Of a stretch of DNA of 64,000 nt, positions 1 through 8,483 are shown piece by piece. The stretch comes from Paraburkholderia sp. UYCP14C. Its GTDB lineage: Bacteria > Pseudomonadota > Gammaproteobacteria > Burkholderiales > Burkholderiaceae. How positions within the stretch are numbered: the stretch's first letter is position 1; the number at the start of each line of letters is the position of its first letter. A program made the translations under genes and the position numbers. The notes beneath the pieces are model-generated. The model searched no databases, was not told the origin of the DNA, and worked only from the letters and a program-made list of their open reading frames with translations. The stretch is taken from assembly GCF_004197395.1 (NCBI RefSeq), contig NZ_SELS01000020.1, positions 1 through 64,000 of the forward strand. The letters are read 5' to 3'.

Positions 1-194
1 TCTTCAACATCAACTACTCCAGTTTGGATCACACGTTTTACCCCAACTCTGTGTCCAGAAAAACCGGAGCCGCCGCAAGGAATTGAAGTTCTCTCCAATC
101 GGTTTGTAATCACCTCGTCCGGGCGGCGCCAGTTCGTAAGACAGCCTCATCTCCGCACAGGCAACTTCAATGTTCTCCTTCGACGGAGCCGATC
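1..194. other. left window edge, possible 3' end of an upstream gene
   Basis: No complete gene. Reading frame 3 on the plus strand is open from the window edge to a TGA at 84-86 and encodes FNINYSSLDHTFYPNSVSRK followed by a short tail. This could be the C-terminus of an upstream protein, but 27 residues are too few to identify it. Two GATC sites (27-30 and 191-194) lie here, the last before the GATC-free block begins. Confidence 0.25.
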
Positions 195-617
195 ATGGCA
201 AGCGAAGGCGATGCGTTGCTGGTCGTATCCGTTTATGACGGCGAGTTCTTCGGAGACTTGTCATCTCTCGTCAAGATTTGCGTCATCGAAGGAAGCACCA
301 CCTGCTGTGACAGGGAGTCCTTTTCGACCCTCGAAGAGACTTGGAAGTTGTTAGAGATGTGGGCCGAGAAGTGCGCGACACCGCCCCCGCGAGGCGACTG
401 TTTCACTATTTTTATCTGTCGCAAAGACCGAGGCGATACGGAGGTCGAGCCGTTGGCACGGCTGGACGTGTTTGCGCACAACGGCGAAGCCACCACCTGC
501 GTCGTGAGTCGGACTCCGAGTTGGGACACGGAGCGAGTTTGCTATCAGCCCGATGACGGCAGCGTCGCGATTGTGCTCAAAATCTTGCGGGCGAACCTGG
601 GTCACACGGAATACTAG
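195..617 (+). CDS. hypothetical protein, 140 aa
   Basis: I do not recognise the family. The ATG follows a GGAG at 185-188 with good spacing, which supports the start. The protein is soluble, acidic and has no signal peptide or membrane segment. It has several cysteines (a CC pair near residue 38, others near 61, 70 and 76), a CRKDRGD stretch and an alternating beta-like pattern. It stands alone: the next gene is convergent and over 150 bp away. It lies at the left edge of the GATC-poor block, so it may belong to the accessory cargo. Function unknown. Confidence 0.55.
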   Translation: MASEGDALLVVSVYDGEFFGDLSSLVKICVIEGSTTCCDRESFSTLEETWKLLEMWAEKCATPPPRGDCFTIFICRKDRGDTEVEPLARLDVFAHNGEATTCVVSRTPSWDTERVCYQPDDGSVAIVLKILRANLGHTEY

Positions 618-672
618 GTTGGTGTGCCGTCAAGTCTCCGCAATACGATGGTGGCTGTCGGTTCAACGAGAG

Positions 673-692
673 AGTGTCCCGTTCGGGACACT
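673..692. repeat. inverted repeat between convergent genes
   Basis: A perfect 8-bp inverted repeat, AGTGTCCC-GTTC-GGGACACT, lies between the convergent 140-aa gene and the histidine kinase gene. It can form a hairpin but neither side has a clear T-run, so it is at best a weak bidirectional terminator. It could also be a protein-binding palindrome. Confidence 0.4.
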
Positions 693-777
693 TTGAGACC
701 GCCCCCGAGTCTCCAACCGTGGGCACTGCTCACAGCATAGTCCAAGCCCCCATAACGCAACCTCGGCTTCAACGCCG

Positions 778-2139
778 CTATAGGCCGACCTTCGCACCTG
801 CGCCGCCATCTTGTTTGCGTGGATGAAAGTAGCGGGCTCGGAACCCTCTGTCAACGTTCTCGAGCATCAACCGTCCCCCAGTTCGCCGCGCGACTTCAGA
901 GACAATGGAAAGCCCAAGTCCGCTGCCCACCGACGTTGAATGGTCCATCCGATAGAAAGGTTCAAGCACCCGTTCCAGTTCGCCCTGTGGGATGCCCCTA
1001 CCAGAGTCAAGAACCTCAAACATCACTTCGGTTTCCAGACACGAAACTGAGATATCAACCTTGCCGCCAACGGGAACATAACGCACGGCGTTATCAACAA
1101 GGTTTCTAAGAATCACGGCAACGGCCGCCTCGTCGAGCATCACCATGGTCTCGTCGAATCGCTCGAAGCCCTGGTCGACGTCCCGCTCGCGCGCCATAGG
1201 GAGGACGCTATTGACCGCGTCGGTCGCCAAGGCGCGCAGTGACACCGTCTGCATCTCTCGCGGTGTGGCCTGCTCTGAACGTGCAAGCTCGAGCAACTGC
1301 TCGACCAGTCGATGTGTTCGGCGAAGTCCGGATTGAAACGCCTTCAGTCTGGCACTCGCGTCGGTCGTGGAAATAGCGCTTCCGAGATTCTCGGCCTGCA
1401 GTGATAGCGCTGCCAACGGCGAGCGAAGTTCGTGTGCGGCACTCGCGACGAACCGGCGCTGATGGGTAATCGCAATGCGCAGGCGTTCTATCAGGCGGTT
1501 AATCGACCGGACAAAAGGCAAGACTTCGAGGGCAATGCCCTCCTCAGACAGCGTGTCGAGCGACGCCTCGGTCTGACGGTCGACCGCACCTGAAAGTCGA
1601 GTCAAGGGCGCGAGCTTCTTGCGCACGATAACGACGATAACGACGAATAGCGTAGGCAGCAGCAATAGCGTTGGAAACAGTGTTCTCATCGCGCCGTCAC
1701 GGGCAATTTCATCGCGCAGCGCCGACGGCTCGGCAACCGCAATGCGTTCCCCGCTGCCGAGCGTCTGGATATTGACCCGCCATGTCTGTCCGCCACTTTC
1801 CATGTCATGTAACCCGTCGGAAATTGTCGCGGGAAAAATGAGTCCGGTTGCCCGCAGCATGCCCGTCGTGCCGTCACCGATTCTGTCGATAACGACTCTG
1901 ACATCGTCGTTCGGCGAACTCACCACGGGTGTGGCCGAACCCGGGAGCGTCATCGCATGCCGGCCAATCAGTGCCGCAATTTCCTTTAGCTGGCCGTCCT
2001 GAAGCTCACTTGCCTCCTGGTAGGCGAAGACGAACGAAAGTCCGCAAGCAACAACGCCCGTTACGACAATGAAGCTGCCAATCCAGACCAGCAGCTGAAA
2101 AGTCAGCGAGCGTGGCCGATTCACTTGTCCACCAGCCAT
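778..2139 (-). CDS. two-component sensor histidine kinase
   Basis: Inner-membrane sensor kinase of 453 aa, probably activating the adjacent OmpR-type regulator. A TM segment at about residues 17-40 and another at about 155-172 flank a periplasmic region of about 110 residues. A short linker follows, then the HisKA dimerisation helix with phospho-acceptor His236 in HELRSP, then the ATPase domain (N-box NLVDNAVRY, G1 DSGRGI, G2 GSGLGLSIV). The layout resembles kinases of the QseC/CzcS group. The start overlaps the regulator's stop by 19 nt, so the pair is translationally coupled. Being divergent from a TolC/HlyD/RND operon suggests it senses a metal or toxicant exported by that pump; the signal itself is not visible. 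Confidence 0.88.
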   Translation of the reverse strand: MAGGQVNRPRSLTFQLLVWIGSFIVVTGVVACGLSFVFAYQEASELQDGQLKEIAALIGRHAMTLPGSATPVVSSPNDDVRVVIDRIGDGTTGMLRATGLIFPATISDGLHDMESGGQTWRVNIQTLGSGERIAVAEPSALRDEIARDGAMRTLFPTLLLLPTLFVVIVVIVRKKLAPLTRLSGAVDRQTEASLDTLSEEGIALEVLPFVRSINRLIERLRIAITHQRRFVASAAHELRSPLAALSLQAENLGSAISTTDASARLKAFQSGLRRTHRLVEQLLELARSEQATPREMQTVSLRALATDAVNSVLPMARERDVDQGFERFDETMVMLDEAAVAVILRNLVDNAVRYVPVGGKVDISVSCLETEVMFEVLDSGRGIPQGELERVLEPFYRMDHSTSVGSGLGLSIVSEVARRTGGRLMLENVDRGFRARYFHPRKQDGGAGAKVGL

Positions 2140-2777
2140 CCCACACCCCGTACGTTACGAATAACAGATGTCCCAAGCTTCTTCCGGATGCCGTGAATAA
2201 GCACTTCGACAGTATTGCTTTCGGCGCGCTCTTCCCATGCGTACAGCTTCTGTTCGAGCTGCTCGCGCGACAGAACAGTTCCGGGCCGCATCAGCAGGGC
2301 ACTGAGCAAGGCGAACTCGCGGCTCGTGAGACGTGACTCCCTGCCTTCATACGTCGCAATATGAGTGGCTGCGTCGACCGTCAGATTTCCGGAGCTCATC
2401 GTCGAATCGTGATGCTCACCTAGCCGTCGGGTAACGGCCCGCAGCCGCGCAAGCAGTTCGCCGATTTCAAATGGCTTGACGAGATAATCGTCTGCGCCCG
2501 CATCGAGACCCACGATTCTGTCTTCGAGGCTATCGCGCGCGGTCAGAATGATGACGGGAACCCGGCTCCGCCCGGCTCTCAATGCACGCAGCATTTCCAC
2601 GCCATCGCGCCCGGGCAGGTTGAGGTCGAGCAGCACGACATCGTGCTCTCGCCCCAACAATGCGCCCGTCGCGGCCTCACCATCTCGCACCCAATCGGGC
2701 GCGTAGGCGGCGTCCTTCAGCGCCTGGACAACCGCTTCCCCAATCATTTCGTCGTCTTCTATCAGAAGCACTCGCAT
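2121..2777 (-). CDS. OmpR/PhoB-family response regulator
   Basis: A 218-aa transcription regulator with a receiver domain (acidic pair E7-D8-D9, phospho-acceptor Asp51 in LLDLNLPG, Lys in VKPF) and a C-terminal winged helix with the RNVRGVGW wing. The frame is open further upstream, but MRVLLIEDDE at 2777 is the canonical receiver start and the residues before it are low-complexity read-through. It is co-transcribed with the histidine kinase. The divergent promoter contains a TAAGTG direct repeat with 11-bp spacing, the arrangement used by OmpR-family dimers. It probably controls both itself and the RND efflux operon. Confidence 0.9.
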   Translation of the reverse strand: MRVLLIEDDEMIGEAVVQALKDAAYAPDWVRDGEAATGALLGREHDVVLLDLNLPGRDGVEMLRALRAGRSRVPVIILTARDSLEDRIVGLDAGADDYLVKPFEIGELLARLRAVTRRLGEHHDSTMSSGNLTVDAATHIATYEGRESRLTSREFALLSALLMRPGTVLSREQLEQKLYAWEERAESNTVEVLIHGIRKKLGTSVIRNVRGVGWLVDK

Positions 2778-2803
2778 GCGTCCCAGCGGCCCAGACCGCC
2801 TCT

Positions 2804-2820
2804 TAAGTGAAAAATAAGTG
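2804..2820. promoter_or_regulatory. candidate response-regulator box (direct repeat)
   Basis: TAAGTG at 2804-2809 is repeated exactly at 2815-2820, an 11-bp (one helical turn) tandem repeat. It lies 27 bp upstream of the response-regulator start and upstream of the divergent efflux genes. OmpR-family regulators bind such direct repeats as head-to-tail dimers. A GTG at 2807 that could open the efflux frame falls inside this repeat, which argues against using it as a start. Confidence 0.45.
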
Positions 2821-2854
2821 TCCCGACCTACCATCCGCAGCGTCGTTTTGCCGG

Positions 2855-4237
2855 ATGTCCATCGTGGTCCACTGTTCGTACGATAGCAAACACGAATCAT
2901 CGAATCTCGCGGATTCGGTGTCATACCCGCGCCGGGCGTGGCGAATCCTGCTCGCCTGTACTGGCTTGCTGGTCGTGGTCGGCTGTTCCAGCTACGAGCC
3001 CCGCCCGCTACCGGATTCGCCGCGATGGGCGACCGACATGGACGCCGGGGCCGCTCCGCTAACAGTCGACCAGGTCGTATCCGGCGCGCTCGGAGCCAGT
3101 CCGGATGTCCGCCGCGCCCAGAGAGAAGTGGACGTTGCCAAGGCCAGACGCTACGCGGACGGCCTGCTACCAGACCCGACACTGAGCTTCAGTACCGACC
3201 GTCCCGGCGCTGAGGGCTTCGTTCCGGCCTTCATGGTTGGGTTGAGCTATGAGTTGTCGGCGCTCGTCGACCGGCCCGCCAAGAACCGCGCAGCCGACGT
3301 CTTTCTCGACGAGAAGCAGCTCGCGCTCGAATGGACACGATGGCAGGTGGCGAATCACGCCTACGCGCTGTATGTGCAGAACGTCAGTCTTGAGCGCCTC
3401 GAGGCCGAGTCGGGACAGATGACCGCTCACCTGAACGATGTCTCAACCCGGATGGACACGGCGCTTGAACGCGCTGACGTGACACGGGACGCTGCCATGC
3501 TCGCACAAGCGCGCTATCGCGACAGCGCACAGGAATCCGGTGCGTTGCGGCAGGAGCATCTGAAGGCGATACAGGAACTCAATACGCTGCTGGGCCTACG
3601 CCCGGGCACCCGGCCCAAGCTCGCCGCTCCCCCTGAACCATCCGAGATTCCCCAGGATGTCATTGCACAGGCGCTCGTTGACGTGGGGCAGCACCGCCCT
3701 GATTTACTGGCGCTGCGCGCGGGCTACGACGAGCAGGACGAACGCTACCGGGCTGCGCTGCTGGGGCAGTTTCCAAAGCTGGATGTTGGCGTGACGCGTG
3801 GTCGCGACACCTCGGCCATCTACACGTCGGGCCTCACCCTCTCAGTGACGCTGCCTCTGTTCAATGGCAATCGAGGCAACATCGCCATCGAGAAGGCGAC
3901 GCGGGAAACCCTATACGAGGAATACGTACAACGACTCAATGACGCATATACCGCCGTAGAGGGCATAACGGCAGACCTGAGACTGCTTCAGGAACAGCTG
4001 CGCACCGAGCGCGCGTCCGAATTTGCGCTCGAGGGTTCGCTCGACAAGGCGAAGCGTGCGTATGCTCGGGGAGACCTTGCGCTACCTGCGCTGGCTGACC
4101 TCGAGTCGCAGTACCTCACCCAGCGCATCGCCTCCGAAAAGCTGGCGAACTCGGTGCTTCAGCAGCATGTCTTGCTCTGTACGCTAATCGGTGTGAGCGC
4201 CATCGACCATCAACCGCTTCAACGGGCACTTCCATGA
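2855..4237 (+). CDS. TolC-family outer-membrane efflux lipoprotein
   Basis: Outer-membrane channel of a tripartite efflux pump. A type II signal (ILLACTGLLVVVGC) precedes a lipidated Cys and a linker, then the two long helical repeats of the OEP family. The start is uncertain. ATG 2855 gives a long n-region. GTG 2918 (SYPRRAWRILL) gives a more typical lipoprotein signal. No strong ribosome site distinguishes them. The gene ends in an ATGA overlap with the HlyD adaptor gene, so the operon is TolC-HlyD-RND, divergent from the two-component system. The substrate is not apparent; the setting among metal-resistance genes makes a metal or a cell-envelope toxicant plausible. Confidence 0.85.
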   Translation: MSIVVHCSYDSKHESSNLADSVSYPRRAWRILLACTGLLVVVGCSSYEPRPLPDSPRWATDMDAGAAPLTVDQVVSGALGASPDVRRAQREVDVAKARRYADGLLPDPTLSFSTDRPGAEGFVPAFMVGLSYELSALVDRPAKNRAADVFLDEKQLALEWTRWQVANHAYALYVQNVSLERLEAESGQMTAHLNDVSTRMDTALERADVTRDAAMLAQARYRDSAQESGALRQEHLKAIQELNTLLGLRPGTRPKLAAPPEPSEIPQDVIAQALVDVGQHRPDLLALRAGYDEQDERYRAALLGQFPKLDVGVTRGRDTSAIYTSGLTLSVTLPLFNGNRGNIAIEKATRETLYEEYVQRLNDAYTAVEGITADLRLLQEQLRTERASEFALEGSLDKAKRAYARGDLALPALADLESQYLTQRIASEKLANSVLQQHVLLCTLIGVSAIDHQPLQRALP

Positions 4238-5262
4238 AGCTCAGCCAAATCATGACGCTTGCTGCAGTCATCGCCCTGCTTGGCAGCCAATATGCATCCG
4301 CTCAGGATGTCGTGGCGATGCCTGCCGTCCAGAGACATATGACGCAGACCCTGTCGGCACCGGCTCGTGTTCAAGCGGCATCGAACATTGTGCTCACGGC
4401 TTCGACTGCGGGCACGATATCTGGTCTGAGCGTCCTGCCCGGTGACACCGTGCGGCATGGGCAGGTTATCGCGCGCCTGACCGGGCCGGCGGTGCGCGCC
4501 GAAACCGCGCGTCTGACCTCCGAGCAGAAGTCGGCGGAAATCCGGGCAGCCACGGCCATGCAGGCGGCTACGATTGAACAGCAGAAGCTCGAAGACCAGC
4601 TCAGCACACGGGACGCCGCCGTTCGCGCACAGGCAGACCGCGATACGGCCCGTCAGCAGCTCTCTGCCGCGAAGGCGTCGGCCCGAAACTACGAAAGCCA
4701 GCTCTCCGTTGCGGCACCCCAGGCAGGTGTCGTGACCGCCGTGAGCGCGGCAGACGGACAGATGGTGAGCACCGGGCAGGCGCTCGTGACCGTAGCACCT
4801 TCCAGTGGTCTGTACGTCGTTGCGAATTTCTATGGCAACGATGCCTCGCGCGTCACGCCAGGCACCGAAGGCACTTTTTTGCCTGACGGTTCAAACGGGC
4901 CGCTTCAAGTTGTTGTGCAGCGCACGTCCCTGAGCGCAACCATGCCAGGACAGATGGACGCGTGGTTGAAACCAGTTGATGGTCGTGTTCTTCCCGCCGG
5001 CGCAGTTGGCACCTTGTCACTCAGCGCCACGACTGAAAAGCTTGCCGTTCCGGCCAGTGCGCTCGTGCTCGACGGTGGCCAATGGTGGGTTCTGGTTCAC
5101 GACAAACGTGGCAACCAGCGCAGGCACGTCACTCCGGGGACTTCCGACAAGGGATGGACAGCTATCCAGCAGGGGCTCGCACCGGACGAACGGGTCGTGA
5201 CGCAAGATGCCTATCTGCTCTTTCATCAGGACTTCGCCAAACGTTACCAGCAAGCCGACTGA
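4234..5262 (+). CDS. RND efflux periplasmic adaptor (HlyD/membrane fusion protein)
   Basis: A 342-aa periplasmic adaptor joining the RND pump to the TolC channel. The signal peptide ends at QYASA-QD. A lipoyl-like half domain (STAGTISGLSVLPGDTVRHGQ) is followed by a short helical hairpin rich in Ala and Gln (about 95-155) and the second lipoyl half (APQAGVVTAVSAADGQMVSTG). Beta-barrel and membrane-proximal domains follow, with SLSATTEKLAVPASALV near 265-280. It overlaps the TolC gene by ATGA, and its stop overlaps the permease start by one base (TGATG). The coiled-coil hairpin is short for the family. Confidence 0.87.
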   Translation: MKLSQIMTLAAVIALLGSQYASAQDVVAMPAVQRHMTQTLSAPARVQAASNIVLTASTAGTISGLSVLPGDTVRHGQVIARLTGPAVRAETARLTSEQKSAEIRAATAMQAATIEQQKLEDQLSTRDAAVRAQADRDTARQQLSAAKASARNYESQLSVAAPQAGVVTAVSAADGQMVSTGQALVTVAPSSGLYVVANFYGNDASRVTPGTEGTFLPDGSNGPLQVVVQRTSLSATMPGQMDAWLKPVDGRVLPAGAVGTLSLSATTEKLAVPASALVLDGGQWWVLVHDKRGNQRRHVTPGTSDKGWTAIQQGLAPDERVVTQDAYLLFHQDFAKRYQQAD

Positions 5263-8200
5263 TGCCCAGCCAGAACATCCTCAACGACATCGTCAGGCGG
5301 CCATTGCTGTGGGTCATGCTCTATGCGGGCCTCATCGCATATGGGGTCTACGCACTCGTCAACATTCACGCCGAGGTCCTGCCGCAGTTCAACATGCCAC
5401 AGGTGAGCATCGTCGCCCAGCTTCCTGGCGCAACGACACTCGACCTGGAGGGTCTCATTGCCCGTCCCGTCGAGGCGGAACTGACGTCGCTGCCATCGCT
5501 GAGCGACGTGCGGACAGTGATTGGACAAGGTTCAGTCAAGATTGAAGCACGCTTCACCGAGGGGACGACCGCGGCCAGCGCGCTGCAGGACGTGAATGGC
5601 GTGATTGGTCGCGTCAGTAGCAACTTGCCCAAAGGCGCCTCCCTGACGAGTGAGATTTCCGGTAACGCCATCAACGAAGTCGCAGACTACGCCGTGCAGA
5701 TTCCGCCGGGAGTCGATTCATCGCGCGTGCAGCGTGTCATCGAAACCGATATCGTCCCGCGCATCCGGGCGGTTCAGGGTGTGCAGAGGGTGTCGGTCGC
5801 TGGACCCGGTGCCGACGCGATATGGGTTCGACCTGACCTGGCAAAAATGCAGCGATTCAACGTCTCGGTGTCGACGCTCGCGTCATCCCTCGATGCGGCA
5901 ACGGCGATGGTTCCAAGCGGATATGTGGACCTCGGACACCAGGACATCTTCATCGAGGGACGCAGCCTTCCGGTGACGCCAGCCCAATATGCCGGCGTTG
6001 CCGTGCCTGCGTCCGGCGGCACGGTTCCGTTAAACGCGGTTGCCGACGTCACGCGGGCGGCGCCCCCTGCCCACCACGCAGTCACGCTCGACAACCAACC
6101 GACCATCGCACTGATTGTTTTCAAGCAGCCGGGTGCTTCCACCGTGCCTGTTGTCAAAGCCGTCGACAAGGCGCTGCATGAACTCGAACCGCAGTTGCCG
6201 GGTCGCTCGCGATTCGTGCAAATCTATAGCCAAGGCCATATTGTCGGCGTGGTGTCGGCCGATTTGACGCGCAATCTCGCCATCGGCGCGGTGCTGGCTG
6301 TGGCGGTCCTGTTCTGGATGCTCGGGGCGAGCCGCGGCATCTGGGCGCTCGCATTGAGCATTCCGCTGTCCCTGCTGCTTGGTATCGCTGGCCTGCATCT
6401 GACAGGCCAGAGCCTGAACCTGCTGACCTTCGGCGCCCTGTCGGTGGCGGTCGGTCTGCTCGCGGATGACGCCATCATCGTGCTCGAAAGCATTTATCAC
6501 CGGTGGGAAGCCGGAGATGGTCGATGGGAAGGTGTCGCGCGCGGTCTGCGCGACATCGCGGGACCCGATATTTCAGGCACGATGACCACGGTTGCAGTCT
6601 TCCTGCCGCTTGCGTTTGTCGGGGGGCTGGCGGGGCTCTTCTTTGTCCCGTTCTCGCTGGCGATGACGCTCAGCCTGATTGCCTCGCTCCTCATCTCGCT
6701 GAGCCTGATTCCGCTCGTCCTCGGATTCGTGGGTCCGCGAATCGAGACACGGCCGACGTCCGGCTCGCGTGCGGTCGCCTGGCTCAAGCGTCACAATCTG
6801 CGGCTCTTTGAGTTTGCACTGCGCCGCCCGAGAATGTCACTCTGGGGCTGCGTCATCATCTTCGTCGTCTCGGTTGTCGGGCTTGTCCTTGTGCCAGTCG
6901 ATTTCCTGCCGCTGCCGAACGAAGCGGTGTTGCTCGAAAGCTTTACGCTACCGCCCGGCACTGCATTGCATGACGCCCAGGATGCGGCAGACCGCATCTC
7001 GACACGACTTAAAGGGCTTCCGTCCGTCGCGCACGTGTTCGCGCGTGTCGGGTCGGCCTCGGGTACCTCGTACACCGAACCCGCGTATGCTGGGGAAATC
7101 CAGGTCGCGCTGAAGCCCGACGTGAATGTGGGCAACCTCAACGAAATCGGCAAGCAGATTCTTGATGCTTCAAATCTCCCCGGGGTCCAGACGATTGTCG
7201 GCACCCCGACGCTGGAGCGACTCGGCGAAACGCTTTCGGGCCTGCCTCAACCGTTCGTCATCGACCTGTATGGCAATTCCGTCGAGACGTTGCAGTCATT
7301 GTCGACCGAGGTCACGCAACGCCTGTCGACGGTTTCGAATCTTTCGGACGTATTTAACAACGACGGCTATCCCGTGACCGAACTGCAAATCACGCCGAGG
7401 ACGGAGGCTCTTTCGCTTCACGGCATCACCGCCGCACAATTGTTCTCCCAGTTGCACATGCTGCTGGCAGGACAGACGGTCGCGACGGTGCCCGAGGGCA
7501 ATGGACACCTAGACGTCTATGTCCGTCTTGCCGACCCGACCCATCTCTCGGTCGAACAACTCCGGCAGATTCCTGTGATGGCCAACGGATGGGCCGCCCT
7601 GGGCGACCTGGCGAACGTGTCGATGAAGACGGGTCCCAATGTCATCCGGCATCTGGACGGCCTGCGCGCCATCGAGATTCTCGCGACGCCCACCGCACCG
7701 CTCGGCCGGGTCATCTCGGAAGCAAAGAAGTCGCTTGCGACGCTGAAATTGCCGGCAGGTTACCAGGTGCAGTTCGGCGGTCTGTATCCGCAACTTGAGC
7801 GAGCTGCGCTGAATGTGGCCATCGCCGCCGTCATCGCGCTGGCACTCATGCTCGGCATCCTTACGCTGCAGTTTGATGGCTTCCTGGTCCCTGGCCTCCT
7901 GCTTTTGCAGATGCCGCTGGCATTTTCGGGAGGTGCAATCGCGCTTCTGGTCAGCGGCGTTGGCCTGAATGCCATTGGGCTCATCGCGTTTCTCACGCTG
8001 ATTGGTGTGAGCCTGAATCACGGCATCGTTCTGCTGCAGATGGTTAAGCGCAACGAAGCGCAAGGGTTGACGGTTGTCGACGCGGTGAGGGAGGCGGTTG
8101 AGGTACGGTTCCGGCCCATCCTGCTGACAGTGCTGACCGCTTCGCTCGGCCTGCTGCCCACGGCACTGGGGTTCGGCAAAGGTGCAGCACCGGAGCAGGG

Positions 8201-8321
8201 ACTGGCCATCGTCACGCTGGGCGGCTTAGCCTGGAGCGGCCTGCTTAGTACGAACCTGTTGCCCGCGTTGTATGTCTACCGGCGAGAGAAACAGTTACGT
8301 AAGGGTTCAACGGTGAGATGA
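5262..8321 (+). CDS. RND efflux transporter permease
   Basis: Proton-driven inner-membrane pump of 1019 aa, the usual RND length, with 12 TM segments and two large periplasmic loops. The frame is open upstream, but the ATG at 5262 overlapping the adaptor stop gives the canonical amphipathic start MPSQNILNDIVRRPLLWVML. TM4 has an Asp pair (D402-D403 in GLLADDAIIVLES) at the place of the AcrB proton relay. In TM10 the AcrB lysine appears replaced: the text reads GVSLNHGIVLL where AcrB has a K-N pair, and Asn here is closer to metal-type RND proteins. Whether it exports metals or organics cannot be settled from sequence. Last gene of the TolC-HlyD-RND operon. Confidence 0.87.
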   Translation: MPSQNILNDIVRRPLLWVMLYAGLIAYGVYALVNIHAEVLPQFNMPQVSIVAQLPGATTLDLEGLIARPVEAELTSLPSLSDVRTVIGQGSVKIEARFTEGTTAASALQDVNGVIGRVSSNLPKGASLTSEISGNAINEVADYAVQIPPGVDSSRVQRVIETDIVPRIRAVQGVQRVSVAGPGADAIWVRPDLAKMQRFNVSVSTLASSLDAATAMVPSGYVDLGHQDIFIEGRSLPVTPAQYAGVAVPASGGTVPLNAVADVTRAAPPAHHAVTLDNQPTIALIVFKQPGASTVPVVKAVDKALHELEPQLPGRSRFVQIYSQGHIVGVVSADLTRNLAIGAVLAVAVLFWMLGASRGIWALALSIPLSLLLGIAGLHLTGQSLNLLTFGALSVAVGLLADDAIIVLESIYHRWEAGDGRWEGVARGLRDIAGPDISGTMTTVAVFLPLAFVGGLAGLFFVPFSLAMTLSLIASLLISLSLIPLVLGFVGPRIETRPTSGSRAVAWLKRHNLRLFEFALRRPRMSLWGCVIIFVVSVVGLVLVPVDFLPLPNEAVLLESFTLPPGTALHDAQDAADRISTRLKGLPSVAHVFARVGSASGTSYTEPAYAGEIQVALKPDVNVGNLNEIGKQILDASNLPGVQTIVGTPTLERLGETLSGLPQPFVIDLYGNSVETLQSLSTEVTQRLSTVSNLSDVFNNDGYPVTELQITPRTEALSLHGITAAQLFSQLHMLLAGQTVATVPEGNGHLDVYVRLADPTHLSVEQLRQIPVMANGWAALGDLANVSMKTGPNVIRHLDGLRAIEILATPTAPLGRVISEAKKSLATLKLPAGYQVQFGGLYPQLERAALNVAIAAVIALALMLGILTLQFDGFLVPGLLLLQMPLAFSGGAIALLVSGVGLNAIGLIAFLTLIGVSLNHGIVLLQMVKRNEAQGLTVVDAVREAVEVRFRPILLTVLTASLGLLPTALGFGKGAAPEQGLAIVTLGGLAWSGLLSTNLLPALYVYRREKQLRKGSTVR

Positions 8322-8483
8322 CGGCACGCATCCAATTGCATGGCATTACCGTGGGCTTGCGCCGTTGACCCACATCAATGCGACCGAGCCGTAGATAGCC
8401 GGTAATGGATGTACGCAGGAATCGAGCCATCGGGGACCGCTCTCCGCTTGGCGTTCAGGTAACGACTGGATATTTCCTTGACC
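8322..8483. other. intergenic, no clear element
   Basis: 162 bp between the RND gene and the P-type ATPase gene. I see no strong hairpin followed by a T-run and no recognisable promoter. The ATPase may be read through from the efflux operon or have its own weak promoter. Confidence 0.3.

Noticed and set aside
673-692. Sigma-54 enhancer-like palindrome TGTCCC-x4-GGGACA
   Set aside because: No -24/-12 promoter or enhancer-binding regulator is near, so I list it only as an inverted repeat.
2807-2854. GTG 2807 as start of the TolC gene
   Set aside because: It lies inside the TAAGTG direct repeat and has no ribosome site; a later start fits the lipoprotein signal better.
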